In this document: positions 1 through 5,637 of the stretch, piece after piece
How the letters are laid out: each line of letters starts with the position of its first letter
Numbering within the stretch: the stretch's first letter is position 1
Origin: Candidatus Coatesiibacteriota bacterium
GTDB lineage: Bacteria > RBG-13-66-14
Assembly: GCA_014728185.1 (NCBI GenBank)
Contig: WJMB01000169.1
Span: forward strand, 1 to 6,687
Reading direction: 5' to 3'
DNA: 6,687 nucleotides
Notes under the pieces: generated by a model
The model's input: the letters and a program-made list of their open reading frames with translations, nothing else
What the model was told of the DNA's origin: nothing
Databases searched by the model: none
Translations under genes and position numbers: made by a program

Positions 1-486
1 CGTGGTGGTCAGGATCGGCCCCCAGCCACCCCCGCCCACGGCGTCGAGGAAGCCGCCGGCCGCCGCCAGCAGCGGCAGCCCGGGGCGCTTGACCCGCTTG
101 GCGTCGTCCTCCTGATGACCCCGGTAAGCGTGGGCCTTGACGAGGATCCGCACGCCCATCACCAACAGGTAGACGGCCACCACGGGGCGCAGGTAGTCGC
201 TGGGAAAGGAGGTCAGCAGGAAGACGCCCAACACGCCGCCAACGATGCCGGTGAAGACCAGCCGCAGCACCAGGCGCCGGTCGACGTTGCCGTGGATCCC
301 GTGACTGACCGCCGAAGCCGCCCCGGTGCCCACCTTGGCCAGATGCACCGCCGCGCTGGCCACGTCGGGCGGCAGGCCCAGGGAGAGCAGAAAGGCGTTC
401 GAGGTCACGCCGAAGGCCATGCCCAGGCTGGAGTTGATGAACTGGGCCAGAAAGCCCACGGCGATGTAGAAAGCGATCCCGCTCAA
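1..486 (-). CDS. TSUP-family (TauE/SafE-like) membrane permease, N-terminal part
   Basis: Partial gene: 162 codons are visible and the C-terminus lies beyond the left edge. The protein is hydrophobic. Its N-terminal segment contains FLAQFINSSLGMAFGVTSN, followed by VASAAVHLAKVGTGAASAVS and the GNVDRRL loop. The last residues read GGFLDAVGGGGWGPI, the hallmark of the TauE/SafE (TSUP) family. Members are inner-membrane transporters for sulfite, sulfonates, sulfoacetate or similar organosulfur anions; the substrate here cannot be read from sequence. I start at TTG (486-484) because GGGGAGG lies 4 nt upstream. An in-frame ATG further upstream falls inside the promoter-like sequence at 517-559 and would not be transcribed. 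The gene appears to stand alone at its 5' end, separated by about 350 bp from the next gene. Family assignment is firm; substrate is unknown. Confidence 0.88.
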   Translation of the reverse strand, partial: MSGIAFYIAVGFLAQFINSSLGMAFGVTSNAFLLSLGLPPDVASAAVHLAKVGTGAASAVSHGIHGNVDRRLVLRLVFTGIVGGVLGVFLLTSFPSDYLRPVVAVYLLVMGVRILVKAHAYRGHQEDDAKRVKRPGLPLLAAAGGFLDAVGGGGWGPILTTT

Positions 487-516
487 CAAACCTCCCCGGA
501 GTGGAAATGTGAGGGA

Positions 517-559
517 ATAATCACCCCGCATCACCCAGATTGTCAAGAAGAATTGTCAA
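517..559 (-). promoter_or_regulatory. Sigma-70-like promoter of the TSUP gene, with doubled -35 box
   Basis: On the minus strand TTGACA occurs at 546-541 with an 18-bp spacer to GATTAT at 522-517 (4 of 6 matches to TATAAT). The predicted start is near 510, leaving a leader of about 24 nt that contains GGGGAGG. A second TTGACA lies 13 bp further upstream (559-554) as part of a direct repeat CTTGACAAT. It may be an alternative -35 or a regulator half-site. The call rests on motif match only. Confidence 0.5.
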
Positions 560-713
560 GAATAAAGGCCGGTCTCCGGCTACGGCGGATCGCGGTTGAG
601 ATCATCACCCGCCTTCGGACCGCTAAGCCGCCGGTCCCGTTGCCCGGGCGGCGGCCGTGATTAATCAACCACAAGTTACGGGCAGACTGTCGCCGGGTTT
701 CGCCCCGGTCTCA

Positions 714-735
714 GCCGGGCGCTTGAACGCCCGGC
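714..735. repeat. Perfect 8-bp GC inverted repeat (hairpin)
   Basis: GCCGGGCG at 714-721 pairs perfectly with CGCCCGGC at 728-735 around a 6-nt loop. It lies about 110 nt past the stop codon of the leftward operon. A weaker neighbour (CCGGG 693-697, CCCGG 704-708) follows it on the minus strand. There is no U-run, so it could be a transcript-end structure or a REP-like unit. Confidence 0.4.
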
Positions 736-821
736 CTTCATGAGCCCAGGCTGATATCAAGCGAGCCCGGGGATCCGGGGGTAAGAGAAACAGCCGGCTC
801 GACCGACTGTCTTGAAACGCG

Positions 822-838
822 GACGGAGCAGGTCCGTC
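822..838 (-). terminator. Weak candidate terminator hairpin of the PATAN operon
   Basis: On the minus strand GACGGA, a 5-nt loop and TCCGTC form a perfect 6-bp stem starting 5 nt after the TAG stop codon at 844-846. The following bases (CGCGTTTCAAG) contain only three T residues. It may act as a weak terminator or a 3' protective hairpin. Confidence 0.3.
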
Positions 839-843
839 AGAGT

Positions 844-1338
844 CTAATCCACGTTCTGCGTGGTGAGGATGATCTTGAGCAGTTGAAGAATGGCCGGGCG
901 CAACTGGCCCTCGGGCAGGGGGACCATCTGGTCGTCGGCGGAGAGCTTCAGCCGTGAACGCAGTTGCAGGCGGTCGATGGCGCCCGCTTCCTTGTAGTTG
1001 AGCAGGGCCACGATGCGCGGCGCGGCGCTGATCAGCTCCCAGAAGTCCAGACCGGCGCGGACGTTGCTCAGGCTGTCTTCGGCGCAGCAGTCCACAGCCA
1101 CGATGTAGCCAGCCACACCGCCGGTGAGCAAGTCGAACAGCGAGGGCAGGTCGGAGTTGGTGGGCGCGGCGACCAGCTCGAGCTCGCCGCCGCCGACCTC
1201 GTAGAAGCGGCCCAGAAATCCGTAGATCGTCGTCAGCTCGGAGATGCGACCGGTATTGGGTCGGAAGGACTCCAACAGCCGCAGGGCCATCTCGGGTTGA
1301 TCGGCCAGGATGAGGATGGTCACCGCCTTATTGCGCAT
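844..1338 (-). CDS. Degenerate MglA/COG2229-like small GTPase (pseudo-GTPase)
   Basis: A 164-residue protein with the layout of a Ras-like/MglA-type G domain but without its motifs. Strand 1 is VTILILAD (6-13), where a P-loop GxxxxGKT should follow; here it reads QPEMALRL. A switch-I-like LTTIYGFLGRFYEV (35-48) precedes GELELVAAPTNSDLPSLFDLL, where the family has L(F/V)GTPGQERF. GYIVAVD (77-83) matches strand 4. LLNYKEAGAIDRLQLRSRLKL occupies the place of NKxDL...LR..L, so the guanine-specificity motif is also lost. The end ILQLLKIIL resembles the final helix. I infer a protein with a G fold that probably does not bind or hydrolyse GTP. ATG at 1338 is preferred because GGGGAGG ends 3 nt upstream; ATG 1341 abuts it. 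The gene overlaps the PATAN gene stop by 11 nt, so translation is likely coupled. Fold call by eye only. Confidence 0.6.
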   Translation of the reverse strand: MRNKAVTILILADQPEMALRLLESFRPNTGRISELTTIYGFLGRFYEVGGGELELVAAPTNSDLPSLFDLLTGGVAGYIVAVDCCAEDSLSNVRAGLDFWELISAAPRIVALLNYKEAGAIDRLQLRSRLKLSADDQMVPLPEGQLRPAILQLLKIILTTQNVD

Positions 1339-2152
1339 CATCCTCCCCGGCGAGCCACTGCTTGATGGAGTCGACGGTCTTGGTTTCGACTTGCGCCCCG
1401 GGAACCATCGGGGCGCTCTTGTCGCGCAGGCTGTAGGGCAGGGAGACCAGGTCAAGGCATTGACGGTCCAGCAGGGAGATGGTGATCTCGACCATCTTCA
1501 GGTAGCCCAGATTGCCGGCCAGGACGATCTCGGCCAGGTTGCGACGGCCGTTGACCAGGGAAAGGTAGATCCAGTAATCCTCATCCAGGTTCTCTTGGGA
1601 GAGGCACTCGGCATCATCGGTCAGGCTGGGCACCTGGCGAAAGCTCCAGAAGCTGTCCCGCAGGTCGGGCAGGTTCCTGTTGCGCGAGATGCCGCGGATG
1701 ATCACCTCATCGAGGCCCAGATTGACCAGCAGCGCCGTGGGATCGTCCAGCTCGGCGGCCAGCTCGTAGGTGTAGCTGCCCCGGGGCTGGATCGTAGCCA
1801 GGTAGACGATCTCGGCGAGCTGATCGGCCAGGGTGTCGGTGACCTCTTCGGCGCTCAGATAGCCCTCGCCGACCAGAAACGCACCGAAGCGCTCGTAATC
1901 ATGTTCGGCGCAATAGGCCTCCAGGGCCTGCCGGAGCTGCTCCGGCGTCAACAACCCACGGGCCGTCAGCAGAGCGCCCAGGGGCTCGCGGTCGGTCTCG
2001 CTCTCAGCATGGATCAGGCGACCATGCTTGAGGATGAACTCGGTGCGGCCGTGATCGGTCTCCAGGCTCAGGCGGCCCGAACGGTGTTGACGGGCGAGGA
2101 CCTCCAGGAGCTCGACCAGGGGGAGTTCATCCAGATTACCCTGCAGGGCCAT
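1328..2152 (-). CDS. PATAN/DUF4388-domain signalling protein
   Basis: A soluble 274-residue protein. Residues 1-60 (LQGNLDELPLVELLEVLARQ, SGRLSLE, GRTEFILKHGRLIHA) match the PATAN/DUF4388 pattern named after PatA. Residues 58-115 hold two 'LL...G.L...E' units (LGALLTARGLLTPEQL and FGAFLVGEGYLSAEEV), like the helical segment of GspE/PilB N-terminal domains and common in DUF4388 proteins. Residues 116-165 (EIVYLATIQPRGSYTYE, LGLDEVIIRGISR) resemble the rest of that family. Residues 193-236 look like a winged helix (YWIYLSLVNGRRNLAEIV...LLDRQCLDLV). PATAN proteins occur in response regulators and next to small GTPases in gliding or pilus signalling, and this one sits directly upstream of a GTPase-like gene. 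A GAGGT site 5 nt before ATG 2152 supports the start. It overlaps the upstream gene by 17 nt. The exact role is unknown. Confidence 0.78.
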   Translation of the reverse strand: MALQGNLDELPLVELLEVLARQHRSGRLSLETDHGRTEFILKHGRLIHAESETDREPLGALLTARGLLTPEQLRQALEAYCAEHDYERFGAFLVGEGYLSAEEVTDTLADQLAEIVYLATIQPRGSYTYELAAELDDPTALLVNLGLDEVIIRGISRNRNLPDLRDSFWSFRQVPSLTDDAECLSQENLDEDYWIYLSLVNGRRNLAEIVLAGNLGYLKMVEITISLLDRQCLDLVSLPYSLRDKSAPMVPGAQVETKTVDSIKQWLAGEDDAQ

Positions 2153-2516
2153 CGTCTACCTCTGTCTCTCGAACGGTGGTGTCGGCGGCCAGAAACAACG
2201 CCGCGACGGCCAGGGCGTTGTCCGTAGAAACGGGGCTCAACTGGCGCACCAGCAGGCGACCGTCCCGGGTGAGGCTTATCAGGGTCGACCCTAACCGGAA
2301 ACGGTCGTAACGGGTATGACGGTCGTCACGCTGGAAGCCCAGGCGTTGCAGGTTGGACTTGAAACTGCTCCAGTGGGGTTGAAAGGGCTCCTCGAGCTCG
2401 AGCTCGAAATCGGCCGCATCATCGGTCAGGCAGAGCCGCTGTAAACGGACCGGGGTGGGGGAGCCGCCCCAGAGCAGTTCCGTCGTCAGCCGTGGCAGGT
2501 CTTTCTTCGAAGGCAT
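2136..2516 (-). CDS. Hypothetical protein, first gene of the PATAN operon
   Basis: I do not recognise this 126-residue protein. It is soluble and has no signal peptide or membrane segment. It begins with basic MPSKKDLPR, has an acidic stretch DDAADFELELEEP (32-44), then a charged FKSNLQRLGFQRDDRHTRYDRFRLG, a likely beta-hairpin STLISLTRDGRLLVRQLS, and a hydrophobic helix ALAVAALFLA. The C-terminal tail is acidic. It is probably real because codon composition is GC-rich like its neighbours and its end overlaps the PATAN start by 17 nt, where the PATAN ribosome-binding site sits inside it. The start is uncertain: ATG 2516 is preferred over TTG 2564 or GTG 2522, but no strong Shine-Dalgarno precedes any of them. 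Function unknown; the setting suggests a partner of the PATAN/pseudo-GTPase pair. Confidence 0.65.
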   Translation of the reverse strand: MPSKKDLPRLTTELLWGGSPTPVRLQRLCLTDDAADFELELEEPFQPHWSSFKSNLQRLGFQRDDRHTRYDRFRLGSTLISLTRDGRLLVRQLSPVSTDNALAVAALFLAADTTVRETEVDDGPAG

Positions 2517-2797
2517 CTTCACCAGGCTTAGGGATATGGCGGAACAATCAACACGATGTGGCAATACCGCGGCGGGTGATCGCCGGTTGCGCCGAGCCGC
2601 TACCGCCGGGTGACATGTTAAAGACAGGCTGCTGGTCGGTTCGGCCCCCGCATCCGCCGGGCGCTATCTCAAATTGACAACGCTGATTAAGCAGTCATCA
2701 AGGTCAACTCCCCGGTGGGAGCTCGCCTTAGCCTCAGTTGCCGGCCCAGTTTGCTGTGACGGCCCCCAACCACCCACCTCAAGCATATGATACAGGC

Positions 2798-2812
2798 ATC
2801 AGGTAACCTGAT
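2798..2812. promoter_or_regulatory. Perfect 15-bp dyad, operator-like
   Basis: ATCAGGT, a central A, then ACCTGAT form a perfect 7-1-7 palindrome. This is the size and symmetry of a site for a dimeric helix-turn-helix regulator. It lies 282 bp upstream of the first gene of the leftward operon. Minus-strand TATCAT (2793-2788) and plus-strand TATGAT (2786-2791) sit beside it, each with 5 of 6 -10 matches but without a good -35. The regulator is unknown. Confidence 0.4.
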
Positions 2813-3241
2813 CGGACCAAAACCAGGGCCGATATTGAAAGGTTCTCCGAGCGGGCATTCGCTGTTCAGGTGCGTCTATTTTTATTCCGATTCAATAATG
2901 CGCGGGCTAGTTACTTGATAATGAGGCGGTTATAAGTTGAGTGGCAATCGGATCATCGTTATCTGCAAGCTAATAGGCAAGGTAAGCAATCCACCGAGCA
3001 GGCCCTCGGCAACCGCCACTATTAATTGCGGATAAGTGACAGGCGAATCTGCTACTAGACGCTTATTATCAGCAGGTTACAATTATAAACCGGTCCGAAC
3101 ACGGTATATGACCTTCTAAATAAAACTAACCCCATTATCAGCGCTCATATTATTCGATCAAAAAAGCATCGGCACGGAGCAAGCTACCTATAGCAGCTTC
3201 AATATACTATACGAATAAAGATCAGATACTAAGACGTCAAA

Positions 3242-3298
3242 TGTCACATTTATCTAATATTACTTCGTTCCCGCCGGCGGGTCAAGGGAAATGTGACA
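3242..3298. repeat. Nested inverted repeat, 57 bp
   Basis: TGTCACATTT (3242-3251) and AAATGTGACA (3289-3298) are perfect 10-bp inverted arms. Between them lies a perfect 12-bp palindrome CCCGCCGGCGGG (3270-3281), GC-rich in an AT-rich setting. The structure could be a structured RNA, a paired regulator site (TGTGACA-like half-sites), or a small non-autonomous element. Confidence 0.5.
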
Positions 3299-3370
3299 AC
3301 GGCCACTATCTAAAGCTAGCCGCAAATCCCCGCGCTGTCAACGGGTATAATGGGGATAAATCGGCTATAC

Positions 3371-3392
3371 AAAAAAGAGAGCCAGGCTCTCT
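3371..3392 (-). terminator. Rho-independent terminator of the Rrf2-family gene
   Basis: On the minus strand AGAGAGCC, a central T and GGCTCTCT form a stem of about 7-8 bp, followed at once by TTTTT (3375-3371). It lies about 36 nt past the TGA stop codon of the regulator gene. Stem, tight loop and U-run are the standard layout, and the orientation fits. Confidence 0.85.
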
Positions 3393-3428
3393 ATTATTGT
3401 AGGCCAAAAGACCGCCGTTTTTCAGACA

Positions 3429-3842
3429 TCAGGCCCGATGATTGAGCAGATCGTCGAAGGAGGTGTTCTCCAAGCGCTGGGCCAGATCATCGCGGACGGC
3501 CAGCCAGAGCCAGCGCAGGCCGCACTTGCCCTCGCGCTTGCAGGCCTTGTAGGCGGTCTTGCTGGCGCAGGCCACCGGGGCCAGATGGCCGTCTAGGGTG
3601 CGGATGACATCGGCTATGAATACATCGCGGGGATGCTTGACCAGGGTGTACCCGCCGCCGGGTCCGCGGCGGCTGTGAATGAAACCGGCGCGGCGCAGGG
3701 AGAGCAGGATCTGCTCCAGGTAGCGCTCCGGAATGGCCTGACGGTTGCTGATCTCGTCGGCCGAGAGTCGACCGTTGCCGAAGTTGCGCGCCAGCTCCAG
3801 CATGGCGCGACAGCCGTATTCACTGCGGGTGGAGACGTGCAT
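3429..3842 (-). CDS. Rrf2-family transcriptional regulator with three-cysteine cluster
   Basis: A 137-residue Rrf2 regulator of full length for the family. The N-terminus MHVSTRSEYGCRAMLELA and the helix-turn-helix region (residues 24-52: LSADEISNRQAIPERYLEQILLSLRRAG) are followed by the wing FIHSRRGPGGGYTL (54-67). The core ADVIRTLDG (77-85) leads to cysteines C92, C101 and C107, spaced C-x8-C-x5-C. In IscR, NsrR and RsrR cysteines here bind an Fe-S cluster that senses iron-sulfur status, NO or redox state, so the same is likely; Glu8 sits where RsrR and NsrR use an acidic ligand. ATG 3842 has GGGGGT 3 nt upstream. The gene is monocistronic, with a terminator at 3371-3392 and long non-coding flanks. 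Its targets are not evident; autoregulation is common in the family. Confidence 0.92.
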   Translation of the reverse strand: MHVSTRSEYGCRAMLELARNFGNGRLSADEISNRQAIPERYLEQILLSLRRAGFIHSRRGPGGGYTLVKHPRDVFIADVIRTLDGHLAPVACASKTAYKACKREGKCGLRWLWLAVRDDLAQRLENTSFDDLLNHRA

Positions 3843-3871
3843 CGTACCCCCGAGCCGTATCGAACGAACGG

Positions 3872-3877
3872 ATAATC
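3872..3877 (-). promoter_or_regulatory. Possible -10 element of the Rrf2-family gene
   Basis: GATTAT on the minus strand (3877-3872) has the same core as the predicted -10 of the TSUP gene. It would place the start site near 3865, about 23 nt before the ATG. No recognisable -35 lies 16-18 bp upstream, so activator dependence or a wrong call are both possible. Confidence 0.3.
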
Positions 3878-3919
3878 TCGTTTAAGCCTCGCCGACGCTT
3901 GATCGACGCAGGCGGATAA

Positions 3920-3947
3920 GGTCATCGGTCAATAAGCAATGGTCAAT
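3920..3947. repeat. Four tandem heptamers upstream of the Rrf2-family gene
   Basis: On the plus strand 7-bp units start at 3920, 3927, 3934 and 3941: GGTCATC, GGTCAAT, AAGCAAT and GGTCAAT. Read on the gene strand the consensus is ATTGACC. With the -10 proposed at 3872-3877 the array lies about 55-82 bp upstream of the start site, a typical activator position. The units are imperfect, so this may be a regulator array or chance. Confidence 0.4.
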
Positions 3948-4933
3948 ACCTGGGGCGAAGTGTCGCAAGCCAAATAGCGGCACGGATGAAACGCGACGCC
4001 ATGAATCAGAATCTATTGTAAGTACCGGTTAACGGCAATGGACGAGGGCATTGCTGAATAACTAGCAGAGAAAAACGGCTAGAAGGTAATCGGGCGGGCA
4101 CATCGAGCTAGCTGATTGTGACAGATACCTGAGGTTTCCGTATACCCGAGATGTCCGTTTGGGCGGTCAGATGCTGTTTGATCAACTGCCTGACATAATG
4201 CTCCTCGACGCTAGTCAAACCATAAACGACCTGATTACATGACGTTATACCAAAGAGACGCCTGCGCGGTAAGCTCGCAAGAGAAAACAATGTTCGACCG
4301 AACCTCGGAAAAACCGCCTTGATTGATAGAATCACTTTAAGCGTCACGGACCGCGTTGTTACTGGATATCCTTAAAATATTTACAACTAGCAGGCAATCA
4401 AGTAGTCACAAAGAATGAGTTGTTTGTGGTGGATATGCAGGTTTTTCGAATGCGCAGCAGGCCTCTTTGGTTGCCTCGGGGCTGATTGAACAACTGCATG
4501 AGTTATCAGCTCCTAGAGCACCTGCCAGATTAAGCGCATAACCATCATATACCTTCAGCGAGCAGGCACTGGATTGCCAAAGCAGGGGCTAGAAGCGATC
4601 ATCATGGTTATCTCGTCTCGGCCAATTCCTTGAACTCCGATGGTGTTCCGAGTCGCCTTTCGATGGTCCTGGATCGTTTATGATGCCATCCCTTATAACA
4701 CCAAACAACACCAACGATTCGGGGAGGAAAGCGGCAGTGTTCCCAAACACTTCCTACCCTCCAACACCCTTAAAACCCAGTCTTGGTCAAGCTAGGCAAC
4801 ATTTGCCCAGTTTAATTCCTAGGGAAATGCTAGGTTAAATAAGGGGTAAAGTCAAGGGGTTTAGATTGTTATTAGGCTGTGGCGGAGAGGAACCGAGCAA
4901 ACCGTTGCGGGGCAAGGTTTCCTTCGTTACGCC
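3948..4933. other. Long low-GC non-coding region right of the Rrf2 gene
   Basis: Nearly 1 kb without a convincing gene. A 79-codon open frame on the minus strand (4108-4347) starts at GTG with no ribosome-binding site and has no recognisable domain, so I do not call it. Visible structures are a perfect 6-bp hairpin (AGTGTT 4736-4741, AACACT 4746-4751), an imperfect hairpin at 4811-4839, and a sigma-70-like promoter at 4827-4855 on the minus strand. The composition matches the low-GC spacer on the other side of the Rrf2 gene. No tRNA, CRISPR array or recognisable insertion-sequence end was seen. Confidence 0.55.
4827..4855 (-). promoter_or_regulatory. Orphan sigma-70-like promoter
   Basis: On the minus strand TTGACT (4855-4850) is separated by exactly 17 bp from TAGCAT (4832-4827, 4 of 6 matches). 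The predicted start is near 4820, reading leftward into non-coding sequence. The -10 overlaps an imperfect hairpin in which TTTAA and CCTAG (4811-4822) pair with CTAGG and TTAAA (4830-4839). No gene follows, so it may drive an unannotated RNA or be a chance match. Confidence 0.3.
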
Positions 4934-5083
4934 TCAGTCCAGGTAACCGAACTCTTCGAGCATGGCGCTGATCTCGGTGAGGAACTTGCGGTAGACCTCG
5001 AGATAATCGTCGGGGGTGTCCCCGGCGGAGGTGTGCTTCTCGAAGTAGGCCACGGTCAGTTGGGCCGCGATGTCGTAGGGCAC
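4934..5083 (-). CDS. Small 49-residue protein downstream of the zinc-ribbon gene
   Basis: A short gene starting at GTG (5083-5081) with a strong AAGGAGG 4 nt upstream and ending in TGA (4936-4934). The product begins MPYDIAAQLTVAYFEKH and ends FLTEISAMLEEFGYLD. It is acidic, soluble and predicted mainly helical, with a GDTPDDY break near residues 21-27. It lies 39 nt after the stop of the zinc-ribbon gene, so both are probably on one transcript. G/C-rich third positions and the excellent ribosome-binding site argue that it is real. I do not recognise a family; no function is proposed beyond a possible partnership with the zinc-ribbon protein. Confidence 0.7.
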   Translation of the reverse strand: MPYDIAAQLTVAYFEKHTSAGDTPDDYLEVYRKFLTEISAMLEEFGYLD

Positions 5084-5122
5084 GGCGCCTCCTTGGAGGT
5101 AACGCCCACGGCGGGGCGGGAG

Positions 5123-5452
5123 CTATTCGGGTACCGGCGGGGTGGGATGTTCGCGCAGCACGCCCAGGGCCTTTTCGTAGTTATCGCGAACCTCGCCGTC
5201 GAAGCACTCGATCATGCTGTCTATCTCGCGGGCGCTGCCGAAGGACCGGCTCTGAGCGAAGGAGAGATTGTGCAGCACCGACTCGAAGGTCTCGAAACTC
5301 GAGTACTTGGCCACGGTGATGCGGGCCATGAACTCACCGCACTCGGCGCAGTGGATAAAGACACGGGGCGGGGCCGCAGGCTCGGTATAGAGGAAGCTGA
5401 CCGTCTTCTTCGACGAGCACTCGGGACAGATCATCGGGGTGGCGCGTTCCAT
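5123..5452 (-). CDS. Small zinc-ribbon protein of unknown function
   Basis: A 109-residue soluble protein. CPEC (residues 9-12) and CAEC (35-38) form a C-x2-C ... C-x2-C zinc ribbon, with the pattern PRVFIHCAECGEFMARITVAKY around the second pair. The C-terminal half (KYSSFETFESVLHNLSFA ... EIDSMIECFDGEVRDNYEKALGVLREH) is probably helical and acidic, and the tail is PTPPVPE. ATG 5452 is chosen because GGAGG lies 4 nt upstream. The reading frame stays open further upstream through the inverted-repeat region, but that part has no family resemblance. A sigma-70-like promoter lies at 5483-5512 and a leftward sigma-54 site at 5698-5713. Zinc ribbons of this kind often bind nucleic acid or protein, but nothing here shows which. 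It is cotranscribed with the 49-residue gene. Confidence 0.78.
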   Translation of the reverse strand: MERATPMICPECSSKKTVSFLYTEPAAPPRVFIHCAECGEFMARITVAKYSSFETFESVLHNLSFAQSRSFGSAREIDSMIECFDGEVRDNYEKALGVLREHPTPPVPE

Positions 5453-5482
5453 GAAACCTCCAGGATTTGGCTGTTCGAGACT

Positions 5483-5512
5483 ATCATACCCCCGCCCGGG
5501 GTGGGATGACAA
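5483..5512 (-). promoter_or_regulatory. Sigma-70-like promoter of the zinc-ribbon operon
   Basis: On the minus strand TTGTCA (5512-5507, 5 of 6 matches) is followed by an 18-bp spacer and TATGAT (5488-5483, 5 of 6). The predicted start is near 5476, giving a leader of about 24 nt that includes the GGAGG of the zinc-ribbon gene. Spacing and position are typical. Confidence 0.6.
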
Positions 5513-5637
5513 GCTGGACGGGACGACACCGCCGGATAAGACTCCCGTGCGATCGGGAAAGCCCCTCACCCCGGCGACGAAACCCCGGCGAAACAACCAG
5601 CGCGCGTACAAAAACCTGCGCACCTCCCCGGGCGGCA

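Larger units (their letters stand above)
490..843. other. Intergenic region between the TSUP gene and the PATAN operon
   Basis: About 350 bp with no gene I can support. It contains the TSUP promoter (517-559) and a string of GC-rich inverted repeats: 627-633 pairs with 649-655, 693-697 with 704-708, 714-721 with 728-735, and 822-827 with 833-838. The last one lies just past the stop codon of the leftward operon. None is followed by a clear T tract, so this may be a cluster of imperfect 3'-end structures rather than one classical terminator. Confidence 0.6.
2517..3370. other. Long low-GC non-coding region left of the Rrf2 gene
   Basis: More than 850 bp without a convincing gene on either strand. 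From about 2760 base composition drops sharply compared with the genes (23 of 60 bases are G or C at 3061-3120). It contains the perfect dyad at 2798-2812, a nested inverted repeat at 3242-3298, a TTGACA at 2674-2679 (plus strand) with no good -10, and TATAAT at 3346-3351 (plus strand) with no good -35. I could not find a clear promoter for the leftward operon starting at 2516. I see no tRNA T-loop and no RNase P, tmRNA or SRP signature. It could be a decayed gene, a laterally acquired remnant, or the home of an unrecognised RNA. Confidence 0.6.

Noticed and set aside
115..660. A 181-codon open frame on the plus strand
   Set aside because: It is antisense to the TSUP gene, runs through its promoter, and the translation is low-complexity His/Gln-rich.
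1310..2227. A 305-codon open frame on the plus strand
   Set aside because: It lies opposite the PATAN and pseudo-GTPase genes, has no domain, and its Gln/Gly-rich translation is the usual shadow of a GC-rich gene.
2674..2679. Consensus TTGACA on the plus strand
   Set aside because: No acceptable -10 at 16-18 bp and no plus-strand gene follows.
3346..3351. Perfect TATAAT on the plus strand
   Set aside because: No -35 at 16-18 bp, no extended -10, and it reads into a terminator and the antisense of the Rrf2 gene.
4108..4347. A 79-codon open frame on the minus strand
   Set aside because: GTG start without ribosome-binding site, low-GC composition unlike the real genes, and no recognisable domain.
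2760..4930. Search for tRNA, RNase P, tmRNA, SRP RNA or CRISPR repeats
   Set aside because: No GGTTCRA-type T-loop, no family signature stretches and no regularly spaced repeats were found by eye on either strand.
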